A stretch of 64,000 nt of DNA from Chloroflexota bacterium (GCA_028873965.1 JAPPMU010000015.1:38947-102946), one strand, 5' to 3'; shown: positions 7,685 to 17,425, counted from the stretch's first letter. Numbers and translations: made by a program. Notes: a model not told the origin generated them from the sequence alone.

Positions 7685-9000
7685 GGTGCCAAAAACCGGG
7701 CGAACACGTCCCGGCCGGCGAATCTGCCCCGGTTTCCAAGCTCTTCTTCTATTCTCAGCAACCGATTGTACTTGGCCAGTCGTTCCGACCTCGTAATCGA
7801 GCCGATCTTAATTTGCCCGGCGCCGGTGGCAACAGCCAGGTCGGCAATGGTGGTGTCTTCCGTCTCTCCGGAGCGAGCCGAAATCACCGGAAGATAACCC
7901 AGCTCCTGGGCCAAGCGCACCGTGTCCAGCGTCTCGGTCAGGGTTCCGATCTGGTTTGGCTTCACCAGCACCGCGTTGGCGATGCCTTCATCCGCGCCTC
8001 GCGCCAGTCGTTCCGGGTTGGTGGTGAACAGGTCGTCGCCTATCAGCTGGGTTGAATCGCGCAGCTTTTCGGTCAGGTAGTCCCAACCATCCCAATCGTC
8101 TTCGGCCAGCCCGTCTTCAATCGAAATGATCGGGTAGGCCCGGCCCCAGTGCTCAAGAAGATCAACCAGTTCCCGGGAGGAAAATGTGCGTCCCTCGGCG
8201 TGCAGCGCGTAGTTCCCATCAGCCGCAATGAATTCGGTCGCCGCCACGTCCAGCCCGATGGCGATATCGCCGTCGCGCGCGCACCGGTACCCGGCCAACC
8301 GCGTGGCGTCGTAGAGCAGGCCCAGCGCGTCTTCATGGCATGGCAGCGGCGGCCCGTATCCGCCCTCATCCGCGACGCCGTAGGCGTAGGCGTAGGGTCC
8401 GGTCTGGGATAGCACTCGGCCCACGGCTCGGTACACCGCCACCACCATTCGCAACGCATCTCGGTAAGTTTCGGCTCCAATCGGAATCGCCAGGAAGTCC
8501 TGCATGTCCAAGCCGCCGGCCGCGTGACGTCCGCCGCTGATTATGTTCACCATCGGCATCGGAAGCGTACATGCGTCAGCGCCGCCCAGGTAACGGTATA
8601 GCGGCTGTCCGGCAGCGTTGGCAGCGGCGTGGGCGGCGGCCAGAGACACCCCCAGGATGGCGTTGGCGCCGAGGTTGGCCTTGTTCGCCGTGCCGTCCAG
8701 TTCGCGCAGCCGGGCGTCTAACGCCGGTTGGTCGACCGCGTCACAGTCGCCGCAAACCGCGGGGGCAATGGACTCGTTCACCGACGAAACTGCCCGCAAC
8801 ACGCCAAGCCCTTCGTAGCGGCTGGGGTCGCCGTCCCGGAGTTCCACCGCCTCATGACGTCCGGTCGAAGCCCCTGACGGGACAATGGCGCGTCCAAATG
8901 CGCCCCCGCGCAGCGTTACGTCAACCTCCACCGTGGGATTGCCGCGAGAGTCCAGAACCTCGCGCCCGCGCACTGATGCAATCAACGTGGAGTCAGCCAT
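7681..9000 (-). CDS. eno: Enolase
   Basis: A 439-residue enolase that interconverts 2-phosphoglycerate and phosphoenolpyruvate in glycolysis and gluconeogenesis. Diagnostic stretches are [16 protein letters not shown]-like at the N-terminus, [18 protein letters not shown], metal ligands in [14 protein letters not shown] and the [11 protein letters not shown] segment, and [14 protein letters not shown] followed by [28 protein letters not shown]. The ATG at 9000 is chosen because it gives the conserved MADSTL N-terminus; the frame is open for 17 further codons upstream without homology-like sequence. Ends with ATGA overlap onto rsmG. Confidence 0.97.
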   Translation of the reverse strand: MADSTLIASVRGREVLDSRGNPTVEVDVTLRGGAFGRAIVPSGASTGRHEAVELRDGDPSRYEGLGVLRAVSSVNESIAPAVCGDCDAVDQPALDARLRELDGTANKANLGANAILGVSLAAAHAAANAAGQPLYRYLGGADACTLPMPMVNIISGGRHAAGGLDMQDFLAIPIGAETYRDALRMVVAVYRAVGRVLSQTGPYAYAYGVADEGGYGPPLPCHEDALGLLYDATRLAGYRCARDGDIAIGLDVAATEFIAADGNYALHAEGRTFSSRELVDLLEHWGRAYPIISIEDGLAEDDWDGWDYLTEKLRDSTQLIGDDLFTTNPERLARGADEGIANAVLVKPNQIGTLTETLDTVRLAQELGYLPVISARSGETEDTTIADLAVATGAGQIKIGSITRSERLAKYNRLLRIEEELGNRGRFAGRDVFARFLAP

Positions 9001-9030
9001 GTGAATAAGATCCCGGTGTCCTGAGACGCA

Positions 9031-9070
9031 AACGAGACAATCGCGCTTCAAACGTCGCGATTGCCTCGTT
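9031..9070. repeat. Strong hairpin upstream of enolase
   Basis: Fifteen-base arms at 9031-9045 and 9056-9070 pair with one mismatch around a ten-base loop. The element fills the 93-bp gap between the bicupin stop and the enolase start. On the minus strand it could terminate the bicupin transcript (only a short T run follows) or form part of the enolase leader. Confidence 0.6.
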
Positions 9071-9093
9071 CTGTTTCAACTGATCGGCCCGAA

Positions 9094-9798
9094 TCAGCCG
9101 TGCCCTTCCGATACGATGTCGTTGAACGTGACCCGCAGCATCGGCGCATCGGTCTCGTTCTTCCACTGGTGATGCTCACCCGGCGGCACCAGCACCGCGT
9201 CGCCGGCGGTCACCGTGTACTCCGTGCCCGACACCACCAGCGTGCCCGTGCCTTCCAGCACAAACACCGTGTGCTCCCATTCGTGGTTGTGCCCTCCGGT
9301 TTCCGGGTGGCTGACCGCGCCCGGCTGCATCGCGCCGTTGTACAGCATCAGGTAGTTCGGACAGCCGTCCCGACCGCCCAGCATCGTGTGTCCGGTTTCA
9401 TCATTCAGGTCCGCGTGGTTGCGGATCACCGGGGGTGTTCCCGCGCCCGGCTCGGACCCGCCGGGACGGGCGTTGCCACTGGCCGCGGAGATTGGGTTGA
9501 TCTCGATCCGGCGGATGTTGCCGTCGCCGTCGTTGCGGGTCACATGATCCACCATCGGCGGAATGAACATGGCGTCGCCGGCCTTCACCGGGTATTCCTT
9601 CCCGTCGGCCACCAGCGTGCCGCTGCCTTCGATGATGTAGACCTCGTGCTCCCACTCGTGGATGTGATGGGAGCTGGTCCCGCCGGGTTCAATGACCGAA
9701 TAGGCCAGGGTCACCAGGGGCGGGTTGTCATCGGCGCTGATCAGGCGCGCCGGCGCGCTAGCGGCAAAATCCTTGATGTTGCGAATCAGGGGTTCCAT
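9094..9798 (-). CDS. Bicupin (double cupin-domain) protein
   Basis: A 234-residue protein with two cupin barrels. Each has the metal-binding pattern: HHIHEWEHEVYIIEGSGTLVADG (about residues 44-66) in the first and GGHNHEWEHTVFVLEGTGTLVVSG in the second, each followed by a P-P-x-x-x-H type strand (FIPPMVDHV and LVPPGEHHQ). Cupins of this kind include dioxygenases, isomerases and sugar or oxalate enzymes; the substrate is not recognisable. Its neighbour in the same direction is a carboxymuconolactone-decarboxylase-family gene, so a role in degradation of small aromatic or keto acids is possible but unproven. Confidence 0.85.
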   Translation of the reverse strand: MEPLIRNIKDFAASAPARLISADDNPPLVTLAYSVIEPGGTSSHHIHEWEHEVYIIEGSGTLVADGKEYPVKAGDAMFIPPMVDHVTRNDGDGNIRRIEINPISAASGNARPGGSEPGAGTPPVIRNHADLNDETGHTMLGGRDGCPNYLMLYNGAMQPGAVSHPETGGHNHEWEHTVFVLEGTGTLVVSGTEYTVTAGDAVLVPPGEHHQWKNETDAPMLRVTFNDIVSEGHG

Positions 9799-9861
9799 GG
9801 TCGGCTCTCCTACAGTTGGGGTCGTTTGGCTATGGGGCGCGGCGACGCCGCAGGATGTCGG

Positions 9862-10407
9862 CTAGGTGATTTCCGGCTGCACGCCCTCGGGAAGCTCGAC
9901 CTCAAAGGCGGAGAGGATCTGCCCCACCAGCAGGTAGTGACCCATCAGCGCGGTGATCTCCACCGTCTTTTGCATCCCGAAGTGGCCCGACACCTCACCG
10001 AAGGTCTCGTCGCTCACCTTGTGATTGCGGAACAGTTCCTGCACGTACTTCACCAGCGAGGCCTCGATGCCGCTCATGCCCTCGGGAGCCTTGCCGGTGG
10101 CGATGGCATTGACCACGTCCTCCGACACTCCGGCCTGGCGGGCCAGCCGGGCGTGCGCGGAGAACTCGTACTGCTGGCGGATCTCACGGGCCGTCGCGCA
10201 GATTACGATCTCTTTCTGGGCCTCGGATATATCCAGGTCGAACCGAACGTAGGCGCCGGTATGCGCCACCCGCGCTGCCAGGTCGGGGCTGTTCAGCAGC
10301 ACGCCGTATGGGCCACGGACGCTGCCGCGACTGCTGGCGATGGAGTCGAAAAATTCCTGATGCTCGGGGGCAAGTTGGTCTCGGGTCACGTCATTCAATC
10401 GTGCCAT
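9862..10407 (-). CDS. Carboxymuconolactone decarboxylase family protein
   Basis: A 181-residue all-helical protein of the CMD/AhpD fold. The core reads SEAQKEIVICATAREIRQQYEFSAHARLARQAG, matching the E-x-x-x-L-x-x-A plus Y-E-x-x-x-H pattern of the family. It lacks the C-x-x-C pair of AhpD peroxidases, so it is closer to the decarboxylase or uncharacterised branch. It precedes the bicupin gene on the same strand with a 63-bp gap. AGGAGCATTCCCC-like sequence before the ATG gives a plausible ribosome site. Confidence 0.85.
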   Translation of the reverse strand: MARLNDVTRDQLAPEHQEFFDSIASSRGSVRGPYGVLLNSPDLAARVAHTGAYVRFDLDISEAQKEIVICATAREIRQQYEFSAHARLARQAGVSEDVVNAIATGKAPEGMSGIEASLVKYVQELFRNHKVSDETFGEVSGHFGMQKTVEITALMGHYLLVGQILSAFEVELPEGVQPEIT

Positions 10408-10520
10408 CGGGGAATGCTCCTTGTTCTTGATTTGCCGAAACTTTCACCGGCAATATACCGCCGCGCGCCACCCGCGTTCAAGGGACGCGTTCAAGGGGAT
10501 CAGCCGCTGGGGCGTCACGC

Positions 10521-11381
10521 TCAGTCGGGAAACTCCAGGTCCAGGGAAATGTCCAGGGCGTCGGTGGAATGGGTGAGGCCGCCGATGCTGATCAAGTCCA
10601 CTCCGGTTTCGGCCACGTCGCGCACCGTGGCCAATGTGATCCCGCCCGAAGCCTCGATGGACGCCCGGCCGGCGATGATGCCCACCGCCTCCCGCATCAT
10701 GTCCACCGGCATGTTGTCCAGCATGATGATGTGGGCACCGGCGTCCACGGCCTCCCGCACCTGTTCCAGGGACTCGACCTCAACTTCCACGCGGATGGTG
10801 TGCGACGCCTGGGATATGGCGTGCCGCACCACGGCTCCCAGCGGTTCTTCCAGCGACGCGCGGGCGGCCAGGTGGTTGTCCTTGATCAGGATGCCGTCCG
10901 CCAGGTTGATGCGGTGGTTGTACCCTCCGCCCATGCGCACGCTGTACTTATCCAGATAACGGTGTCCCGGCGCGGTTTTCCGAGTATCAACTATCCTGGC
11001 GGCCGTCCCCTCCACCGCGCGCACGTACCGATTGGTGGCCGTGGCGATGCCGCTCATCCGCTGCATGAAGTTCAGCGCGGTGCGCTCTGCTCGCAGAATC
11101 GCCGCTGCCGACCCCACCACGCTGGCGATATCCGTACCGGGTTCGAGTTCGGCCCCATCGCCCAGCAGCAATTCGACGTCAAGATCGGGATCAATACGTC
11201 TGAACACGGCCTCCGCCACCGGACCGCCGGCCAGCACGCCATCAGCCTTGGCCCTCAACATGCCGTTTCCCGTCACACTGTCGGGGATCAGCGTCTGGGT
11301 GGTCGGATCGTTGAATGCCTGGTCCTCGGTAAGTGCGGCGTTTATCAGGTTGATAACTTCGGGCGGAAGCTGCTGACTCAT
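10521..11381 (-). CDS. nadC: Nicotinate-nucleotide diphosphorylase (carboxylating) NadC
   Basis: A 286-residue quinolinate phosphoribosyltransferase that makes nicotinate mononucleotide from quinolinate and PRPP in de novo NAD synthesis. Signature regions are ERTALNFMQRMSGIAT, the substrate-binding TRKTAPGHRYLDKYSVRMGGG with the RKT and H-R residues, and ILIKDNHLA, followed by VEVESLEQVREAVDAG and IMLDNMP. The ATG at 11381 follows a GAGG ribosome site; the frame is open 22 codons further upstream. The other NAD genes nadA and nadB are not in the window. Confidence 0.95.
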   Translation of the reverse strand: MSQQLPPEVINLINAALTEDQAFNDPTTQTLIPDSVTGNGMLRAKADGVLAGGPVAEAVFRRIDPDLDVELLLGDGAELEPGTDIASVVGSAAAILRAERTALNFMQRMSGIATATNRYVRAVEGTAARIVDTRKTAPGHRYLDKYSVRMGGGYNHRINLADGILIKDNHLAARASLEEPLGAVVRHAISQASHTIRVEVEVESLEQVREAVDAGAHIIMLDNMPVDMMREAVGIIAGRASIEASGGITLATVRDVAETGVDLISIGGLTHSTDALDISLDLEFPD

Positions 11382-11502
11382 ATGCGCCTCGCGTGTGCTG
11401 CAATCGCTGGGTGCCCAGAGTGTGCCACGTTGGTAGCCTGCCGGCAAATCCGTAAATCGACAAACCCGCTAAATCCACGCTACGGGAACGTAAGATTCGC
11501 TG

Positions 11503-11511
11503 TGATATACT
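11503..11511 (+). promoter_or_regulatory. Candidate extended -10 promoter (TGA-TATACT)
   Basis: TGA immediately followed by TATACT, 35 bases before the start of the FakA-like gene and in the divergent gap with nadC. No -35 hexamer at the usual distance. Confidence 0.45.
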
Positions 11512-11545
11512 TGCGGCCAGTTGTCCCCTGCACAATATTTGTCGT

Positions 11546-13222
11546 ATGACTTCCCTTTTCACCACGCTGCAGGCCGCTGATCTGCGCCAGGCCATGCTTG
11601 GCGCGGTTGCATACATGGAACTGTATCGGGACGCCGCCAACGCCCTGAACGTTTTCCCGGTTCCTGACGGCGACACCGGCACCAATATGTTGCTCACCCT
11701 GCGTGCCGGCCTGGACCAGATGAACAAGGACGCCGACGCGGAAGCCGCCGGAGAAGTCGCCGAATCCGTCGCCACCGGCGCCTTCTGGGGGGCTCGCGGC
11801 AACAGCGGAGTGATCCTGTCCCAGTTGCTGCGCGGTTTCGCCGATGGCGTCGCCGGCGCCTTCGAGATCGACTCATCCCACGCCGTGGCCGCCTTCCGCT
11901 CAGCCACCGACTCCGCCTATCATGCGGTCAGCCAGCCCCGAGAGGGTACGATGCTCTCGGTGATCCGCGGCGCATCCGATGCGGCCGTGAAGGCCAACGA
12001 CGCGGGAGAACGTGACGTCGTTGCCCTGTGGCAGATCGCGTACGAAGGAGCAATCGAAGCCCTCGCCCGCACCCCCGATCAGCTCCCGGTCCTGAAGGAA
12101 GCCGGCGTGGTCGACTCCGGCGGCTTGGGCGTGGTTGCGATCATCGGAGGCGCGCTCCAGCACCTGTTGGGAGAAACCGACACTCCGGTGGATCTGGGCT
12201 TGCGCAGCGTTGGCGGCGTGATCGACCCGCGGCAAACGGCGTCCGTCGCCATCGATGCCGACTTCCTGGACGCCCATGAGGCTGAGGAATTCGGCTATTG
12301 CACGCAATTCGTTATCCACGGCCAGGACCTTAACGTTGACGACCTACGCAACGGATTCGCCCAAATTACCGATTCCACGGTGGTCGTGGGCGGGGGCCAG
12401 GCTGCCCGGATCCACGTGCACACCGCGGACCCCGGCTCGGCGTTGACCTACGGTATCAGTTTCGGCGAACTGGACGAGCTGAAAATCGACAACATGAGCC
12501 TCCAGAATCGCGACTGGACGGCCGGACACCGGGAGCGTGCCCGACCCGCCGAGATACGCGCCGGCGTTTCAGTGATCGCCGTCGCCTCGGGCAAGGGCCT
12601 GGCCGACCTGTTCCAGGACGCCGGATGCGCCGCCATCATACCCGGCGGGCAGACCCTCAACCCCAGCGCCATCGAGATCATCGACGCCGCCATGTCCGCC
12701 GGCACCACGGACGTGATCGTTCTGCCCAACAATCACAACGTCATTCTCACCGCCAACCAGGCGGCCGAAGCCGACACCGGCGAGGTCACGCTGCACGTCC
12801 TGGGCACCCGCACCATGCCTCAGGGTACCGGGGCGCTGCTCGGCTTTAACCCTGAAGTGTCTGTTGAAGACAATCTGGCCAACATGGAGTCGGCTCGCGC
12901 TGGCGTGGAAACCCTGGAGGTGACCCAGGCAGTTCGCGACTCGGTGGTCGATGGTCAAGAAGTACGGGAAGGCGAATACATGGCGATCCTGGACGGCCGG
13001 CTCGCCGCCTTGGCGGATACCGCCGATGATGCCGCGCGCGCAGGATTGCAACACTCTGCTGCTGACGAAAATAGCGTGATTACCCTGTATTGGGGGGAGG
13101 GGGCTTCGGCGGAATCGGCTGCCGCCTTGCAGGAAGAGATGGAGGAAGCCTACGGAGGAGCAGAGGTGGACGTCTACGAAGGCGGTCAACCCCATTATCC
13201 GTACCTGGTATCAGTCGAATAA
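11546..13222 (+). CDS. DAK2 domain fatty acid kinase FakA-like
   Basis: A 558-residue protein with an N-terminal DhaL/DAK2 ATP-binding domain (NVFPVPDGDTGTNM at residues 35-48; ARGNSGVILSQ near 92), a middle segment with EFGYCTQFVIHG, and a C-terminal DegV-like regulatory domain (ASGKGLADLFQDAG, then ILPNNHNVILTANQAAE-type sequence). FakA phosphorylates acyl chains held by a FakB/DegV protein, feeding exogenous fatty acids into lipid synthesis. The next gene is a DegV protein, which supports the kinase-carrier pairing, and recG follows. Substrate in this organism is inferred from family and context. Confidence 0.88.
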   Translation: MTSLFTTLQAADLRQAMLGAVAYMELYRDAANALNVFPVPDGDTGTNMLLTLRAGLDQMNKDADAEAAGEVAESVATGAFWGARGNSGVILSQLLRGFADGVAGAFEIDSSHAVAAFRSATDSAYHAVSQPREGTMLSVIRGASDAAVKANDAGERDVVALWQIAYEGAIEALARTPDQLPVLKEAGVVDSGGLGVVAIIGGALQHLLGETDTPVDLGLRSVGGVIDPRQTASVAIDADFLDAHEAEEFGYCTQFVIHGQDLNVDDLRNGFAQITDSTVVVGGGQAARIHVHTADPGSALTYGISFGELDELKIDNMSLQNRDWTAGHRERARPAEIRAGVSVIAVASGKGLADLFQDAGCAAIIPGGQTLNPSAIEIIDAAMSAGTTDVIVLPNNHNVILTANQAAEADTGEVTLHVLGTRTMPQGTGALLGFNPEVSVEDNLANMESARAGVETLEVTQAVRDSVVDGQEVREGEYMAILDGRLAALADTADDAARAGLQHSAADENSVITLYWGEGASAESAAALQEEMEEAYGGAEVDVYEGGQPHYPYLVSVE

Positions 13223-13259
13223 CTTCTCCTATACGTGATTCGGCGAAGGAGCGTCCCGC

Positions 13260-14093
13260 ATGGCCATAAAAATCATCACTGACAGTACCTGCGATATTGC
13301 CCGGGAGACCGTCGACCAATTCGGAATCTCCGTTGTCCCCGCCTATGTCCTTTTCGGCGAAGAGTCCTTCCGCCAGGGAATCGACATCAATCCCTCCCAG
13401 TTTTACGCCCGTCTTCAGTCCTCGGCTCAGCTGCCCAGCACGTCCCAACCAACACCCCGCGACTTTACCGAGGCGATGGAGCCTCTGGTCACGGCGGGAG
13501 ATCAGGTCGTATGCATCACCGTGCCAAAAGAGCTCAGCGGGACCTACAACTCCGCCATGCAGGCTGCCTCCCAATTTGAGGACGGCGCTATAACCGTGAT
13601 TGACGCTGGCACCGCATCAGTCGGGCACATGCTCCAGGTGATCGCCGCTGCCGAGGATGCCGCCGCGCCGGACGCGACGTTGGATTCGGTCGTCTCCGCC
13701 GCGCAAACCCGCGCGGGTCGAAGCTACGGGTTCGCCATGGTGGACACGTTGGAATATCTGCAAAAAGGCGGCCGCATCGGCAAAGCCCAGGCATTCATGG
13801 GTTCGCTGCTCAAGGTGAAGCCCATCCTCAAGGTGGCTAACGGTGAGGTGCTGCCGGTGGACCGGCCACGCAACCTCCGGCGTGGATTGCAGCGCCTGGA
13901 GGAGTTGGTGCGCGAACAGGGCCCGGCCTCCAAGCTCGCCGTCGCCTATACCACCGACGCCGCGCCCGCCGAGGAAATGCGCAACCGCCTGTCCGACCTA
14001 GCGGATCCTGAAAACACCTATACCCTGCGGGTCGGTTCCGCCATCGGGACCCACGTCGGCCCGGGCGCCGTGGCGATATCTACCCTCCCCTGA
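13260..14093 (+). CDS. DegV family fatty acid-binding protein (FakB-like)
   Basis: A 277-residue DegV protein. The N-terminus IKIITDSTCDI is the family hallmark (Thr-Asp-Ser at the lipid head-group site), followed by VVPAYVLFGEESFRQG, a STSQPTP loop and VCITVPKELSGTYNSA. The C-terminal half has DTLEYLQKGGRIG and KPILKVANGEV, also typical. DegV proteins bind a fatty acid and present its carboxylate to FakA; the FakA-like gene ends 37 bp upstream and GAAGGAG precedes the ATG. Fatty acid specificity is unknown. Confidence 0.92.
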   Translation: MAIKIITDSTCDIARETVDQFGISVVPAYVLFGEESFRQGIDINPSQFYARLQSSAQLPSTSQPTPRDFTEAMEPLVTAGDQVVCITVPKELSGTYNSAMQAASQFEDGAITVIDAGTASVGHMLQVIAAAEDAAAPDATLDSVVSAAQTRAGRSYGFAMVDTLEYLQKGGRIGKAQAFMGSLLKVKPILKVANGEVLPVDRPRNLRRGLQRLEELVREQGPASKLAVAYTTDAAPAEEMRNRLSDLADPENTYTLRVGSAIGTHVGPGAVAISTLP

Positions 14094-14143
14094 CGGCCGC
14101 CGGCCGCTCCGAATACGAACGGGCTCCGCATGGAGTCGGGCGA

Positions 14144-16708
14144 ATGGACACGCACCGCGGCGAAACCGTTCCCGTTTGGCGCGACGCCTTTGCGAAAATT
14201 CTTGCCCTGGAGGAGCACAAGGGTTTCGGCGACAACGCCGTGAGCGGTGGCATCCGCCGTTTCATTGAGCGCTGGGAGCCGGAACTCCGCGCGTGCCTGG
14301 ATAACGACCCTCATCGCGTCGCCACGCTGATCTCCGCTCCCTACCGAGAGCTTCCGCACGACGCCCGACGGGAATGGGTCTCAGCCTGGCGCAGCGCCCT
14401 GGCCGACGAGGCCGTGCCGCCGGGACCGGAGTCGGACCGTCCGCCGCCGACTCAACCAGCAGAACCGGCGGAGATAGACCCGGCGCCTGAAACTTCCCTC
14501 TTCGACACCGGCGATGCTTTCCGGCACGTGCCCGTGCGACGGCGGCCGCACGCGGCGCCCAAGTTCGCCGCCAACCCGGGCGACCCGGACGAACCCGTTT
14601 CCGCGGTACGCCGCATGGACGCCAAAACCGTGCAGCGGCTGGAGTCTTTGGGGGCCGGCACGGTTCGAGACCTGCTCTACATGCTCCCGCGTCGCTACGA
14701 TGACCGGGCCGGCGTCACCAGCATCGCCGACGTATACGCCGGTGGGATCTTCACCCTGGAGGGCAATCTGCTCGATATACGTTCCGCCAATGTCGGCCAG
14801 CGCAGATTGCAATTGGTCGAGGCAACGCTGCGGGACAACACCGGCGCCATCGACCTCCAGTGGTTCGGGCAGGGGTTTCTCGCCCGCAGCCTGCGATCCG
14901 GCGGCACGATGGTCGTGCACGGCAAAGCCGAACTCAATCGTGGCCGGCTGACGATCCAGTCGCCCGAATACGACGTGGTCACCGATTCCGCGCCACCGCT
15001 GAACGCGGGCCGCGTCACCCCGGTGTATCGCCTCACCCAGGGCATGACCGCGCGCAACCTGCGGAGCATCACCTGGCGCGCCCTAGAACGCTTCCTGAGC
15101 GGTGTTGAGGAACCCATGCCCGCCGACACCCTGGCCCGCACCCAGTTGGTCGGCATTCAACAAGCCCTCAGCAACGCCCACTACCCGCCGGACCTGCTCA
15201 ACGCTGACCGCGCTCGCCGGCGCCTCGCCTTCGACGAAATCCTGGCCTTTCAGATGGCCATCCTGGGTCGGCGCCGCCATCGCGAGCGCGACGCCACCGG
15301 GATTGCAGTCCAGTACAGCGGCCCGGCGGTGGACGGGTTCCTGTCCGAGCTGCCCTTCACTCCCACCAGGGCGCAGGTGCGCTGCATTGGCGAAATCCTG
15401 GCCGACATGGCCCGGGGCACCCCGCCCATGAGCCGCCTGTTGCAGGGCGAAGTGGGCAGCGGCAAGACCCTGGTCGCGCTGACCGCAATACTGGCGGCGG
15501 CATCGGACCATCGCCAGTCGGCCCTGATGGCCCCCACCGAGGTGTTGTCCGAACAGCACTTTGCCACGGTCGCGCGGCTCCTCTCCACCTTCGAGCAACC
15601 CTTGCAACAGCCCAACGTTTTTTCGGCGTATCTTCCCAGCCTGCGCCGTCCTTTCACCGTCGGCCTGCTGACCGGCAGCACCCGCGCTGCGCCACGACGG
15701 GAGGTCCTGCGCCTCGCCTCCGAAGGTCACCTCGATCTGCTGATCGGCACGCACGCCCTCATTCAGGATGGCGTCGAACTGCCCAACCTGGTTCTGGCCA
15801 TCACCGACGAGCAGCACCGCTTTGGCGTCGCCCAACGCACCGCTCTAAGGGGCGCCGGCGCGGAACAACCCCACGCCCTCATGATGTCTGCCACGCCCAT
15901 TCCCCGCACATTGCAGCTCACCTTGTACGGCGACCTGGACGTTTCAACCATTGACGAGCTCCCGCCGGGGCGGCAGGACATCCTCACCCGGCTGGTGCCT
16001 GAAGACAAGCGCGCCGCCGCCTACGGTTTCGTCCGCCAGCAGGTGGAGGCCGGCCGCCAGGCATTCGTCATCTGTCCGTTGGTAGAGGAGTCGGAAAACC
16101 TCGACGTGCGGGCCGCCACCGAGGAGCACAAACGCCTGTCCAACGAGGTGTTCCCAGACCTCAAGGTGGGACTGCTCCACGGCCGCCTGTCGTCCCGTGA
16201 CAAAGACAAGGTGATGCGACAGTTCCGCGACGGCGATCTTGACGTTCTGGTCGCCACCGCCGTGGTCGAGGTCGGCATCGACGTGCCCAACGCCACGGTG
16301 ATGATGATCGACGGCGCCGACCGCTTTGGCCTGGCCCAGCTGCACCAATTCCGCGGCCGCGTCGGGCGCGGCGAACACCGCAGCTACTGCCTGCTCATGT
16401 CCGAGTCGGAGTCGGAACGGGCGCGGGAACGGCTGTCGGCCCTGGAAAACAACCGCGACGGGTTCAAGCTCGCGGAGATAGACTTGCAGATGCGCCACGA
16501 AGGCGACATCTTCGGCACCACCCAGAGCGGCGACCAGACCATACTCCGCATCGCCAACGTGTTCGACCAGGACCTCATGGCTCTGGCCCGCCAGGAAGCC
16601 GCTGCCATCCTCGACGCCGACCCGGAGCTTGCCGACCCGAAACACGCCGGGATCGCCGCCGAGCGGGATCGGTTCCTGGCCCGGGTTCAGGACAACATCA
16701 GCGATTGA
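14144..16708 (+). CDS. recG: ATP-dependent DNA helicase RecG
   Basis: An 854-residue superfamily 2 helicase that remodels stalled forks and Holliday junctions. A wedge/OB domain begins near residue 155 (VRRMDAKTVQRLESLGAGTVRDLLYMLPRRYDD begins it, in parts). The helicase core holds Walker A (LQGEVGSGKTLVAL, about 433-446), the RecG-type DEQH box (ITDEQHRFGV, about 555), MSATPIPRTLQLT, and the motif VI region FRGRVGRGEHRSYC. It is longer than the roughly 690-residue E. coli enzyme because of an extra N-terminal region of about 150 residues with a low-complexity Pro-rich linker, seen in some Chloroflexota and Gram-positive RecG proteins. Confidence 0.95.
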   Translation: MDTHRGETVPVWRDAFAKILALEEHKGFGDNAVSGGIRRFIERWEPELRACLDNDPHRVATLISAPYRELPHDARREWVSAWRSALADEAVPPGPESDRPPPTQPAEPAEIDPAPETSLFDTGDAFRHVPVRRRPHAAPKFAANPGDPDEPVSAVRRMDAKTVQRLESLGAGTVRDLLYMLPRRYDDRAGVTSIADVYAGGIFTLEGNLLDIRSANVGQRRLQLVEATLRDNTGAIDLQWFGQGFLARSLRSGGTMVVHGKAELNRGRLTIQSPEYDVVTDSAPPLNAGRVTPVYRLTQGMTARNLRSITWRALERFLSGVEEPMPADTLARTQLVGIQQALSNAHYPPDLLNADRARRRLAFDEILAFQMAILGRRRHRERDATGIAVQYSGPAVDGFLSELPFTPTRAQVRCIGEILADMARGTPPMSRLLQGEVGSGKTLVALTAILAAASDHRQSALMAPTEVLSEQHFATVARLLSTFEQPLQQPNVFSAYLPSLRRPFTVGLLTGSTRAAPRREVLRLASEGHLDLLIGTHALIQDGVELPNLVLAITDEQHRFGVAQRTALRGAGAEQPHALMMSATPIPRTLQLTLYGDLDVSTIDELPPGRQDILTRLVPEDKRAAAYGFVRQQVEAGRQAFVICPLVEESENLDVRAATEEHKRLSNEVFPDLKVGLLHGRLSSRDKDKVMRQFRDGDLDVLVATAVVEVGIDVPNATVMMIDGADRFGLAQLHQFRGRVGRGEHRSYCLLMSESESERARERLSALENNRDGFKLAEIDLQMRHEGDIFGTTQSGDQTILRIANVFDQDLMALARQEAAAILDADPELADPKHAGIAAERDRFLARVQDNISD

Positions 16709-16750
16709 CCCGCCCTGCATCGCAACGAAGCCGCGCCTAGGGACGCCGCG

Positions 16751-17425
16751 TCATCCCTCGGATGCAACGTCTCGGAACCGGTACCCGACGTTCCAGATGG
16801 TTTCCACGAACAGGTGATCCGGGTCCTCCAACTTGGACCGCAGCCGCCTGATGTGAACGTCCACCGTGCGCGTTCCGCCCAGGTAGTCGTAGCCCCAAAC
16901 CTGGTTCAGCAGCGCCTCCCGCGTGTAGACCCGGCCCGGGTTTGACGCCAACAGGGTGAGCAGTTGGAACTCCTTGTAGGTCAGCGAAATCCGCCGGCCG
17001 GCCATCGTCACCTCGTAGCTTTGCAGGTCGATGGTCAATTCGCCCACCCGGACCAGCTGCTCACCGCCGCGGCCGTCGCGTCGGTACACAATCTGGCCGA
17101 CACGGGCTACCAGTTCCGCGGGGCCCAAGGGAGCCACGATGAAGTCGTCAGGATTAATCGCCGGGTCGTACTGCCCGATCGCCGTCTCGTCCATGACCAG
17201 CAGCGTCGGCAGCGATAGCTGGCTGACCCGCTCGATGACCGATTGCGCGCCGATGCCCACCGCAGACAGGTCCAGCAGCACCACGTCCACCTTGTCGGAG
17301 TGTGCCACATCTTCCAGCTCCATCACGTCGCTGCCCGACCGGTAGGACAGCCCGGCGCGGTCGATTTGGCCCGCCAGCGAGGTCATTGCGTCGCCCGGCC
17401 GGGTGAGCAAAAACACGTTGTACAA
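16751..17425 (-). CDS. OmpR-type response regulator with degenerate receiver
   Basis: A 224-residue regulator. The C-terminal half (about 125-218) is a clear winged-helix OmpR/PhoB DNA-binding domain (LTYKEFQLLTLLASNPGRVYTREALLNQVWG, then TVDVHIRRLRSKLE). The receiver half keeps an Asp at the phosphoacceptor position (D52 in VVLLDLS) but lacks the acidic Mg-binding pair near residues 8-10 (LLTRPG) and the conserved Lys, replaced by APLGPAEL. It is therefore probably not controlled by ordinary phosphorylation. No histidine kinase is adjacent. The start is a TTG with AGGAAA before it. It is transcribed divergently from the D-glutamate-cyclase-like operon and could regulate it. Confidence 0.85.
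   Translation of the reverse strand: MYNVFLLTRPGDAMTSLAGQIDRAGLSYRSGSDVMELEDVAHSDKVDVVLLDLSAVGIGAQSVIERVSQLSLPTLLVMDETAIGQYDPAINPDDFIVAPLGPAELVARVGQIVYRRDGRGGEQLVRVGELTIDLQSYEVTMAGRRISLTYKEFQLLTLLASNPGRVYTREALLNQVWGYDYLGGTRTVDVHIRRLRSKLEDPDHLFVETIWNVGYRFRDVASEG

Noticed and set aside
9061-10959. A 632-codon plus-strand open frame
   Set aside because: It runs antisense to the bicupin, carboxymuconolactone-decarboxylase and nadC genes, is His/Arg-rich and lacks any family pattern; it is a by-product of GC-rich codon use.
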